From Clostridia bacterium (GTDB lineage Bacteria; Bacillota; Clostridia; Oscillospirales; Acutalibacteraceae): a stretch of 5,250 nucleotides of DNA. This document shows, in pieces, positions 1 to 5,250 of this stretch. The DNA lies in contig JAFZOE010000189.1 of assembly GCA_017552845.1 (NCBI GenBank), positions 1-5,250 of the forward strand. Direction: 5' to 3'. How positions within the stretch are numbered: the first letter of the stretch is position 1; each line of letters starts with the position of its first letter. The notes beneath the pieces are model-generated. The model was not told the DNA's origin. It was given only the letters and a program-made list of their open reading frames with translations, and did not search any database. A program made the translations under genes and the position numbers.

Positions 1-240
1 GCCTCCAGCTCCATGGCCACCGAGCTCATCAAGGGCAAGCCCGTCGCCGACGCGCTCAAGCTCACCAACCAGGCCGTCACCGAGGCCCTGGACGGTCTGC
101 CCCCCCACAAGCTGCACTGCTCCGTGCTGGCCGAGGAGGCGATCAAGGCGGCGATGAAGGACTACTACGACCGCAACGGCATCGCCTACGACGAGAGCCA
201 GTTCCCCGCCCGGCACGACTGCGAGCACTGCGGAGTGTAA
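1..240 (+). CDS. NifU/IscU-type Fe-S cluster scaffold protein, 3' part
   Basis: This is the C-terminal 79 residues of a NifU/IscU-like scaffold, the protein on which a cysteine desulfurase builds [2Fe-2S] or [4Fe-4S] clusters before transfer to client proteins in the cytoplasm. The frame is open from base 1. The first residues (ASSSMATELIKGK) match the segment that follows the second cluster-binding cysteine in this family, so the ATG at 13 is internal and the gene starts outside the window. The conserved LPPHKLHCSVLAEEA segment carries the His-Cys ligand pair, with Cys encoded at 118-120, followed by the usual final helix. The tail ends DCEHCGV, a CxxC absent from E. coli IscU. The Rrf2 regulator starts 4 bases after the stop, which implies one transcript. 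A NifS-type desulfurase would be expected upstream, but that is inference. Family assignment is firm; the exact subtype is not. Confidence 0.9.
   Translation, partial: ASSSMATELIKGKPVADALKLTNQAVTEALDGLPPHKLHCSVLAEEAIKAAMKDYYDRNGIAYDESQFPARHDCEHCGV
232..235 (+). promoter_or_regulatory. Ribosome binding site (GGAG) for the Rrf2 gene
   Basis: GGAG lies inside the last codons of the NifU-like gene, 9 bases before the ATG at 245 and 18 bases before the in-frame ATG at 254. The spacing favours 245 as the start, although family alignment would place the natural N-terminus at 254. The overlap with the upstream gene suggests coupled translation. Confidence 0.5.
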
Positions 241-244
241 GGCC

Positions 245-643
245 ATGGCAGCCATGATTTCCAGCCGCGGGCGCAACGCCCTGCGGGTTCTTGTGGACCT
301 GGCCCGGCAGGATCCGGAGAGCTTCGTCCCGCTCAAGGACATCTCCGCCCGCCAGGAGATCTCCCAGAAGTATTCCGAGTCCATCATGGCGGCCCTGTCC
401 AAGGGCGGCCTGGTGGAGGGCATCCACGGCAAGGGCGGCGGCTATCGTCTGAGCCGGAAGCCCGAGGACTGCTCCCTGGGTGAGGTCCTGCGCATCACCG
501 AGGGCAGCCTTGCCCCCGTGGCCTGCCTGGAGACGGGCTCCACCCGCTGCGCGCACCCCTGCCCCACGCTGCCGGTCTGGGAAAAGCTGGAGAAGCTGGT
601 TACGGACTATCTCGACAGCGTAAGCCTGGCAGACATCATGTAA
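245..643 (+). CDS. Rrf2-family transcriptional regulator (IscR/CymR-like)
   Basis: This 132-residue winged-helix DNA-binding protein is the usual length for Rrf2 regulators, which sense Fe-S clusters, nitric oxide or cysteine status. Residues 5-20 (ISSRGRNALRVLVDLA) match the family's N-terminal signature. Residues 28-71 form the helix-turn-helix and wing, with the recognition helix near QKYSESIMAAL and the wing GIHGKGGGYRLSR. Three cysteines at 94, 102 and 106 sit where IscR-type members hold a cluster, which fits a sensor role. Their spacing is C-x7-C-x3-C, whereas E. coli IscR has x5 and x5. The start could be 245 (has a GGAG) or 254 (better fit to family N-termini). It lies 4 bases behind the NifU-like gene, so control of Fe-S assembly genes, probably its own operon, is the simplest inference. 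CymR-like control of cysteine metabolism is the main alternative. Confidence 0.92.
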   Translation: MAAMISSRGRNALRVLVDLARQDPESFVPLKDISARQEISQKYSESIMAALSKGGLVEGIHGKGGGYRLSRKPEDCSLGEVLRITEGSLAPVACLETGSTRCAHPCPTLPVWEKLEKLVTDYLDSVSLADIM

Positions 644-651
644 CAGACGGC

Positions 652-696
652 AAAAGCCCCGGAAAGGAACGCCTGCTTCCTTTCCGGGGCTTTTTT
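652..696 (+). terminator. Strong intrinsic terminator after the nifU-like/rrf2 unit
   Basis: Two 18-base arms (652-669 and 677-694) pair perfectly around a 7-base loop. The core is a GCCCCGG/CCGGGGC stem, with a run of six T at 691-696 partly inside the right arm. It begins 8 bases after the Rrf2 stop codon. The A-rich left flank against the T-run could also make it work for minus-strand transcription. It separates the Fe-S unit from spoIIP. Confidence 0.93.
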
Positions 697-768
697 GTCC
701 CTGCGGGGGGACTGTTTCGTGTTCTATTTCTCTCTGCTCCGGCATAGGCTGAAGCGGGAGGAATCAAA

Positions 769-1896
769 ATGCATCCGATGACGTACCCAAGGAAGGCCCG
801 GATCTGGTTTTGCGCTGCGCTTCTTGCCGGAGCGCTGCTTTTGCGAGTGGGCCTGGACCCGGAGCTGCGCGGCGGCGCGGCGCGGACGCTGAAGAACGCG
901 CTGGCGAGCCGCAGCCTGTTTGAGGCGGTCCTGTTTTTGGAGACCGGCTATACGCTCAAGCCCGGACAGGCCGCCCCGCAGGCGCCGGCAGGCGAAACGG
1001 CGAGCTCCGACACGGTTCCCGCGACGGACGCCGCCGAAGCGCCGAGCTGGACCGAAGCACCGGGCGAAACCGAAGCGACGGGCGAATCTGCAGCCGAGAC
1101 GCACTCCCCTGCCGATGCGCCCGCCGAGACCCTGCCTGCGCCCTTCACCCGGGAGGACGCGGATTTCATCTCCATGCGGGGCAACTGCAGCTACAAGACG
1201 GACAAGCTGGAGCTGCTGACCAGGCCGCTGGGCTGGTCGATGCAGGAAGGGCCGAAGGTCTTGATCATCCACAGCCATTCCTGCGAGTCCTACACCCAGT
1301 GCGAGGGCCACAGCTACCTGCCGGACGCCAATTTCCGCACGCTGCAGAAGGAGGAATCGGTGATCGCTGTGGGCGACGCGCTGGCCCTGGAGCTGGAAAA
1401 GCTGGGGGTCCCGGTCCTCCACGACCGGAGCTACAACGACTATCCCAGCTACAACAGCTCCTATGCCGTGGCCCGGGAGAAGATCGCCCAATGGCTGGAG
1501 CAGACGCCCTCTCTCGTGATGGTGCTGGACCTGCACCGGGACGCGCTGGAGAACCCGGTGCGGGAGACCGCGAAGCTGGGCGGCGTGGTCTGCGCGCCGC
1601 TGATGCTTGTGGTGGGCACCGACGAGGGCGGGCTGAACCACCCGCACTGGCAGCGGAACCTCTCCTGCGCCCTGAAGCTCCAGGCCCTGGCCAACCGGGA
1701 GGAGCCGGATCTGTTCAAGGCCCTGTCCTTCCGCAAGGAGCGCTTCAACGGGGATATGACGCCGGGCTCCCTGATCGTGGAGGTGGGCTCCACGGAGAAC
1801 ACCCTGCCCGAGGCGGAGGCCTCGATGCCCTATCTGGCGCGCTTCGTGGCGCAGCTGCTGCAGCTGGCGGAGGCGGAAGGCGCGGAAGCGAACTGA
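769..1896 (+). CDS. spoIIP: Stage II sporulation protein P (SpoIIP), engulfment peptidoglycan hydrolase
   Basis: SpoIIP is a membrane-anchored amidase/endopeptidase that works with SpoIID and SpoIIM to thin septal peptidoglycan during forespore engulfment. The 375-residue product is close to the roughly 400 residues of B. subtilis SpoIIP. It has a short N-terminus with one membrane anchor (about residues 11-27), a membrane-proximal segment to about 65, a low-complexity Ala/Pro/Glu/Thr linker (about 66-125), then the catalytic domain. Family motifs are VLIIHSHSCESYT (164-176), HDRSYNDYPSYN (218-229), VMVLDLHRDA (250-259), MLVVGT (279-284), HPHW (291-294) and SLIVEVGSTENT (334-345). H168/H170, H256 and E338 match the positions of the conserved catalytic or metal-binding His and Glu residues. 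GGGAGGAA at 756-763, 5 bases before the ATG, fixes the start. In B. subtilis spoIIP follows gpr and is sigma-E controlled; here it stands alone behind a terminator, and I find no convincing sigma-E promoter. Confidence 0.96.
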   Translation: MHPMTYPRKARIWFCAALLAGALLLRVGLDPELRGGAARTLKNALASRSLFEAVLFLETGYTLKPGQAAPQAPAGETASSDTVPATDAAEAPSWTEAPGETEATGESAAETHSPADAPAETLPAPFTREDADFISMRGNCSYKTDKLELLTRPLGWSMQEGPKVLIIHSHSCESYTQCEGHSYLPDANFRTLQKEESVIAVGDALALELEKLGVPVLHDRSYNDYPSYNSSYAVAREKIAQWLEQTPSLVMVLDLHRDALENPVRETAKLGGVVCAPLMLVVGTDEGGLNHPHWQRNLSCALKLQALANREEPDLFKALSFRKERFNGDMTPGSLIVEVGSTENTLPEAEASMPYLARFVAQLLQLAEAEGAEAN

Positions 1897-2933
1897 AGAC
1901 GGCTCGCGGACGATCCCGCGCCGTCCCGAACGGAAACGGGAGGCAGCGTGCCGCGGCACGCTGCCTCCCGCGGATTGTTGGGGTACAGAGCGAAGGCGCT
2001 GAACGGGACCACGTCCTTCACCGCCTCCGCGGGGGTGATGACAGCGTCGCCGTTGTCGAGATCGATCAGATCGTATTTGTCGCTGCCCATGCCGAGCTCC
2101 TTCATATAGCTGAGCTGGCGCAGGCCGCGGCGGGTCTCGATGCGGGTGGTGAGCGCCTTGTTGTCGGCGGGATTCAGGGCGTAGACCAGATCCACGCTGG
2201 CCTGATCCACGGCGAGGACGTCCAGGGAGGCCACCATGCCGATGTTCGGGGTGACGACCGGCTGGGCGCCGACGCCCTCGCAGTCGCAGGAGACGGACAT
2301 GTTCCGCAGCACGTTCAGGAAGGCGATATGGCCCCGGAAGTGGTCCACGGTGGCCTTGGTGGACTCGGCGATGCGCTCCATGAGCTCGTCCATGGCGATG
2401 GACCACATATCGTCGGAGCCCTCGCGGGTGTGGATCATCTTCTTGCCGATGCGGCCGTCGGCCATGCCGATGCCCAGGTTCTTGTTGGAGCCGCCAAAGC
2501 CGCCCATGATATGGCCCTTGAAATGCGTGAGCGCGAGCAGGGAATCGTAATTCAGCATGCTTTTGCCGACCGACATTTCCGTAAACCACTTTCCGCCTTT
2601 GACGGGGAGCATGGCGGTTCCCTCATCATCGGTGATATCCACATCGCAGAAGGTCCAGCCGTTGACTTTCAGAGTCTCGCGGTGCTGTTCCGTTGTGTAT
2701 CTGTCGCCCTCATAATAGGTGTTGGTCTCAATGATTGCCGCGTTTTCGTCAAGCTTTGTTTCAAAAAGCTCCTTCACCCACTGCCACGGGATGATATTCG
2801 GGCCGTTTTTTTCGCCTGTGTGAAGTTTCACGGCGAGCCTGCCCGTAAGATTTGCGCAGACTCTGTCATAAATCTTAAGCAGGCCGGCGGCGCTGAGATC
2901 TCTGGTAAAATAAACTTTTACTTTCTCTCCCAT
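1830..2933 (-). CDS. DUF362 domain protein, probable mosaic gene with run-on C-terminus
   Basis: This 367-residue DUF362 (PF04015) protein has no established biochemical function. Numbering from the ATG at 2933, the family signatures are LAVKLHTGE (34-42), IIETNTYYEG (67-76), LPVKGGKWF (109-117), THFKGH (136-141), GGFGGSNKNLGIG (144-156), a CDCE cysteine pair (216 and 218) and AVDQASVDLVYA (241-252). Family members I recall end near GSDKYDLIDL (about residue 292). The frame here continues some 75 residues, through the palindrome at 1937-1970 and 67 bases into spoIIP on the opposite strand. The last 40 or so residues look non-native. The start at 2933 is set by an AAGAGGTGA site 4 bases upstream; an earlier in-frame ATG at 2963 lies in the promoter -10 box. 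Codon use switches sharply near 2484-2525. There is no added ferredoxin domain. Family is sure; function and true 3' end are not. Confidence 0.88.
   Translation of the reverse strand: MGEKVKVYFTRDLSAAGLLKIYDRVCANLTGRLAVKLHTGEKNGPNIIPWQWVKELFETKLDENAAIIETNTYYEGDRYTTEQHRETLKVNGWTFCDVDITDDEGTAMLPVKGGKWFTEMSVGKSMLNYDSLLALTHFKGHIMGGFGGSNKNLGIGMADGRIGKKMIHTREGSDDMWSIAMDELMERIAESTKATVDHFRGHIAFLNVLRNMSVSCDCEGVGAQPVVTPNIGMVASLDVLAVDQASVDLVYALNPADNKALTTRIETRRGLRQLSYMKELGMGSDKYDLIDLDNGDAVITPAEAVKDVVPFSAFALYPNNPREAACRGTLPPVSVRDGAGSSASRLQFASAPSASASCSSCATKRAR
1937..1970 (-). terminator. Perfect 34-base palindrome between convergent genes, probable terminator
   Basis: Two 17-base arms (1937-1953 and 1954-1970) are exact reverse complements with no unpaired centre; as RNA this gives a GC-rich hairpin with a tiny loop. 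On the minus strand the stem is followed by TTTCCGTTC, a weak U-tract, so it best fits a terminator for the DUF362 gene. On the plus strand, 41 bases after the spoIIP stop, the following CGGATTGTT is poorer in T. It may act in both directions. It lies inside the open DUF362 reading frame, which has no stop codon before it. Confidence 0.65.
2484..2525. other. Codon-use and composition breakpoint inside the DUF362 gene
   Basis: Hand counts in the DUF362 gene before and after the HFKGH motif differ strongly. On the 5' side (2933-2520), Lys is 7 AAA to 4 AAG, Arg is 4 AGA/AGG to 1 CGN, and Glu is 5 GAA to 6 GAG. On the 3' side, through the family-like part of the protein, Lys is 1 AAA to 8 AAG, Arg is 0 AGA/AGG to 9 CGN, and Glu is 0 GAA to 8 GAG. 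The 5' style continues through the transporter to the right edge; the 3' style matches spoIIP, rrf2 and nifU on the left. The change falls on the most conserved motif of the family, where two related genes could share identical sequence. Confidence 0.7.
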
Positions 2934-2937
2934 ATAA

Positions 2938-2946
2938 TCACCTCTT
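2938..2946 (-). promoter_or_regulatory. Ribosome binding site of the DUF362 gene
   Basis: Read on the minus strand the sequence is AAGAGGTGA, a good Shine-Dalgarno match 4 bases before the ATG at 2933-2931. It fixes the start 10 codons inside the longest possible frame. Confidence 0.85.
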
Positions 2947-2962
2947 CTTCGGAGATAAATCA

Positions 2963-2991
2963 ATTATATAATCTGCCGCTTAATTTGTCAA
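2963..2991 (-). promoter_or_regulatory. Perfect-consensus housekeeping promoter for the DUF362 gene
   Basis: On the minus strand, TTGACA (2991-2986) is followed by exactly 17 bases and then TATAAT (2968-2963), the full vegetative sigma-factor consensus. Transcription would start near 2956, giving a leader of about 23 bases that contains the ribosome binding site and little else. The start codon candidate at 2963 is therefore upstream of the transcript and cannot be used. Confidence 0.9.
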
Positions 2992-3004
2992 TTTATATTG
3001 ATAA
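2985..3004. promoter_or_regulatory. Near-palindrome between divergent promoters, candidate operator
   Basis: TTGTCAAT (2985-2992) and ATTGATAA (2997-3004) match as inverted repeats at 7 of 8 positions around a 4-base centre (TTAT). The site covers the -35 boxes of both divergent promoters, so a bound repressor could block both genes. Part of the symmetry comes from having two opposed TTGAYA boxes, so an operator role is only a suggestion. I do not recognise the site as a known regulator's motif. Confidence 0.35.
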
Positions 3005-3026
3005 TAAATAACCGTTATGGTAAGAT
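2998..3026 (+). promoter_or_regulatory. Extended -10 promoter for the transporter gene
   Basis: TTGATA (2998-3003), a 17-base spacer and TAAGAT (3021-3026) form a good vegetative promoter, strengthened by a TG one base upstream of the -10 box (3018-3019). Transcription would start near 3033, leaving about 23 bases before the ATG at 3056. Its -35 box is 6 bases from the -35 box of the opposing DUF362 promoter. Confidence 0.8.
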
Positions 3027-3044
3027 AAATTATAAATCTCGTGC

Positions 3045-3050
3045 AGGAGG
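3045..3050 (+). promoter_or_regulatory. Ribosome binding site of the transporter gene
   Basis: AGGAGG is a full-strength Shine-Dalgarno sequence 5 bases before the ATG at 3056. It sets the start of a gene whose stop lies outside the window. Confidence 0.9.
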
Positions 3051-3055
3051 TTGAC

Positions 3056-5250
3056 ATGGAACTTATCGAAAAAGCCAAATCGCTCCCGCAGACGCTGAAA
3101 AAGAACTGGAAAACCCCGCCCGAGGGCAGGTTTGTTCCGTTCAGGGAGATTGCTTCCATCGCCGTGGGCGGTATGGGCGTCAAATTCATCGTCTACTGCG
3201 TTGCGAACATGATAATCAGCATAGGCAATGTGCTTATCGGCAACACGATAGGCATCAAGCCTTCGGCGATGTATGTGATTTACATCATCTCGATTCTCTC
3301 GGGCTTCCCGCTGACCGCGCTCAGGGCGAATATGATAGACAATACCCGCAGCATGAAGGGCAAATATCTGCCCTATATTCTCAAGATGGGTATTCCGTCC
3401 GTCCTGCTCGGCATCGGCTTCATCTGGGCTCCCTATGAAAAGATGAGCGATCCGGTCAAGTGCGCCGTGGTCCTGCTCTTCAATATCGGCTTCCAGTTTT
3501 TCTATAATTTCTACAATGACGCCTATGAGAGCCTTATTAACGTCATTTCACCGAATACGATTGAGAGAACGGATATCTACGCGGTGCGCTCGGTGGTCGA
3601 GAATTTTTCGCCCTCGATTGCGGGCATCTTCCTGCCGATAGCGGCGCGCCTGATTACCGGCAGTAACACCCTCTATGATCTGCGCGTTTACAGAGTCCTT
3701 TATCCGCCGATGCTGATAGTCGGTTTCGCGGTCTCGATGCTCGTCTATGTCAACGCGAATGAGAGAATAGTTCAGCCGAAGAGCCGCGTGATTCAGATAA
3801 GATTTGCAGACGCCTTCCGCGCCGTCATGCGCAATAAATATTTCTGGATAATCTCGCTCGCGGGCTGGATCGGCTTCCTCGAGGGCTCGTTCGGTCAGAT
3901 TCTCGGCTGGATGTATAATTATCAGAACGCCTGCTCGGCAGGCCAGTATGCGCTGGTGACCGCAATTTACGGCAACGCCTCGCTCTGGCCGAATCTTTTC
4001 GGCCCCGCGCTCATAAGAAAATACGGCAAGAAGAAAGTGCTCATCGTCAGCAACATGATGAATATTTTCCTGATTGCACTGCTCCTGCCGATTATCCGCA
4101 TGAAGGGCGGCGGAGTGATATGGATACTGCTCTCCTGCCTTTTCGTAAACGGTCTCATCACCGCGCTCGGCCACTTCATCGGCCCGAGCCTCAACGCGGA
4201 TATCAGAGACTATCAGCAGTATATCACGGGCGAGAGAATCGACGGAATGTTCGCCGCGGTCGGTCTCATCGGCAATATCATCACCCTCGCGACAAGCTCC
4301 GTCCTGCCTGCAATCTATGAGAGAAGCGGCCTCAACGAGGCGACCATGCTCTCGCTCGGAATCAAGAGCGGAAACGTCTATGACGTGCTCTTTGACCCTA
4401 ACTATTTCACACATATCTGCTCGGTGCTGATTATCGCTTCGGTTGTCGGCGCGGCGCTCAATGTAATTCCCTTCTTCTTCTATGATCTGAGCGAAGCGAA
4501 GCAGAAGGCGATGGTAAGCGTGCTGAAAATCCGCGCGGCGTTTGAAGATTACGGCAACGGAATCACAGACGAGGAAGGCCTTGCAAGCGCCAAGGAAATA
4601 ATCAGAACCGCAGAAGAATTCGACGGCAGAAGCCCGGTAAACGAAAAGGGGCTCAGGGGAAAGGAATTCAAGGCGGCGCGTGAAATCAACGACAATATCG
4701 TGATTTCTCAGGTCGTTCTCGCGGAGATTGATAAATTCAACACCCCCGAAGGCAAAGCGGCGCTTGAAAGAGCGCGTGCGATAGTTGCCGCAGGACTCGA
4801 CGGCTTCGGAAGCGTCACATCGGCCGATATCGGCGAAGCGAAACGCCTGCCGAAAGAGACCCATTCCGAGCGCGAAATCAGGGCCGCGGCCGTCCGCGAT
4901 GCGCGCGAGGCGAAACTCGCCGCGAAGGTCAGGGCAAAGTATTTTGCTGACGGCATGAAACCCTTTGATATGACTGCTCTCAACGATTTATTCGAGCAGA
5001 GAGACAATAACGAGGAGAATATCAAATCGACTCTCGACAGAATCAAAGAGGCAAACGAGAATTCCGATAAGACGACAGTCTCGGCGCTCAAAGCAGAGCT
5101 GGCTTCACTGCGCATCGAAAAGAAGAATATCGACACCCTCATCAAAAAGGAGACCACCGATTATTCTCTCTGGACCAGAGCGGCCAAGCCCTACATAAAT
5201 GCCCGCCGCCTCCTCGACGAAAACGAGAACTATATCAAAGCCGCAGAAGC
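3056..5250 (+). CDS. GPH-family (MFS) sugar:cation symporter with long cytoplasmic tail, 3' end cut off
   Basis: The frame is open from the ATG at 3056 to the window edge (731 complete codons), without frameshift or stop. The first 480 residues look like a glycoside-pentoside-hexuronide:cation symporter of the inner membrane, with twelve hydrophobic segments at about 33-62, 70-88, 104-124, 134-153, 184-200, 214-233, 262-284, 296-318, 327-347, 352-375, 397-421 and 450-476. The motif DNTRSMKGKYLPY (95-107) matches the family's DxTxxxxGxxRPW-type loop after helix 2. DIRDYQQYITGERIDG (382-397) matches its conserved DYxxxxTGxRxxG loop before helix 11. The likely substrate is a sugar or glycoside taken up with Na+ or H+, but it cannot be named. 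The N-terminus (WKTPPEGRFVPFRE) is typical of clostridial members. At least 255 further residues form a charged, probably helical cytoplasmic tail; 650-700 has coiled-coil character. Most family members are only about 450-500 residues long. It is divergent from DUF362. Arg codons are often AGA, unlike genes left of 2500. Confidence 0.88.
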   Translation, partial: MELIEKAKSLPQTLKKNWKTPPEGRFVPFREIASIAVGGMGVKFIVYCVANMIISIGNVLIGNTIGIKPSAMYVIYIISILSGFPLTALRANMIDNTRSMKGKYLPYILKMGIPSVLLGIGFIWAPYEKMSDPVKCAVVLLFNIGFQFFYNFYNDAYESLINVISPNTIERTDIYAVRSVVENFSPSIAGIFLPIAARLITGSNTLYDLRVYRVLYPPMLIVGFAVSMLVYVNANERIVQPKSRVIQIRFADAFRAVMRNKYFWIISLAGWIGFLEGSFGQILGWMYNYQNACSAGQYALVTAIYGNASLWPNLFGPALIRKYGKKKVLIVSNMMNIFLIALLLPIIRMKGGGVIWILLSCLFVNGLITALGHFIGPSLNADIRDYQQYITGERIDGMFAAVGLIGNIITLATSSVLPAIYERSGLNEATMLSLGIKSGNVYDVLFDPNYFTHICSVLIIASVVGAALNVIPFFFYDLSEAKQKAMVSVLKIRAAFEDYGNGITDEEGLASAKEIIRTAEEFDGRSPVNEKGLRGKEFKAAREINDNIVISQVVLAEIDKFNTPEGKAALERARAIVAAGLDGFGSVTSADIGEAKRLPKETHSEREIRAAAVRDAREAKLAAKVRAKYFADGMKPFDMTALNDLFEQRDNNEENIKSTLDRIKEANENSDKTTVSALKAELASLRIEKKNIDTLIKKETTDYSLWTRAAKPYINARRLLDENENYIKAAE

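Noticed and set aside
143..745. 200-codon minus-strand frame opposite nifU-like and rrf2
   Set aside because: It runs through the terminator hairpin and is antisense to two recognised genes.
743..750. CATAGGCT as a sigma-E -10 box for spoIIP
   Set aside because: Transcription would begin at or in the Shine-Dalgarno sequence (756-763), and the upstream -35 region is a poor match.
724..2589. 621-codon minus-strand frame across spoIIP and part of DUF362
   Set aside because: Its product is Arg/Gly/His-rich with no recognisable domain. It overlaps two genes with clear family motifs; such frames are common in very GC-rich DNA.
2934..2963. Upstream ATG at 2963 as the DUF362 start
   Set aside because: That ATG overlaps the -10 box, lies upstream of the expected transcript start and has no ribosome binding site; the ATG at 2933 has one.
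1299..3011. 570-codon plus-strand frame across spoIIP and DUF362
   Set aside because: It is a shifted reading of spoIIP and then an antisense reading of DUF362, ending in the AT-rich promoter region. It has no protein-like pattern.
2953..3030. Direct repeat AGATAAAT at 2953-2960 and 3023-3030 as paired regulator sites
   Set aside because: Eight AT-rich bases repeated in a 122-base AT-rich spacer are easily due to chance, and the copies sit at different places relative to the two promoters.
3548..4864. 438-codon open frame on the minus strand opposite the transporter
   Set aside because: It is fully antisense to a well-formed 12-helix transporter, has no family resemblance, and is explained by the codon bias of the real gene.

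Overview
The window looks like chromosomal DNA from an endospore-forming member of the Clostridia, probably an Oscillospirales-type gut Firmicute. The reasons are a SpoIIP gene (found only in spore formers), a NifU-like protein next to an Rrf2 regulator, and a long-tailed GPH-family sugar transporter of a kind I associate with clostridia. This placement is an inference; there is no rRNA or other strong taxonomic marker. I found no mobile element, CRISPR array, tRNA or rRNA.

Layout. Positions 1-240 hold the 3' end of a NifU/IscU-type Fe-S scaffold gene. It is followed 4 bases later by an Rrf2-family regulator (245-643) and a strong intrinsic terminator (652-696). A stand-alone spoIIP gene (769-1896) comes next. 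It converges on a minus-strand DUF362 gene (2933 down to 1830), and the two frames overlap by 67 bases around a perfect 34-base palindrome. The DUF362 gene and a plus-strand GPH/MFS transporter (3056 to beyond the right edge) diverge from a 122-base AT-rich region. That region carries two back-to-back consensus-like promoters and a near-palindrome between them.

How the genes work together. NifU and Rrf2 form one transcription unit concerned with Fe-S cluster assembly and its control. SpoIIP is a forespore-engulfment peptidoglycan hydrolase. DUF362 and the transporter form a divergent pair that probably shares control, but neither its substrate nor its function can be read from the sequence.

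Most notable point. Codon use changes abruptly inside the DUF362 gene, at its most conserved motif (about 2484-2525). Everything left of it is very GC-rich, with CGN arginine, AAG and GAG codons. Everything right of it is less GC-rich, with AGA, AAA and GAA codons common. This suggests either a natural recombination or a chimeric assembly join at a conserved sequence, so gene neighbourhoods that span this point should not be trusted without checking. I see no convincing new biological system here.
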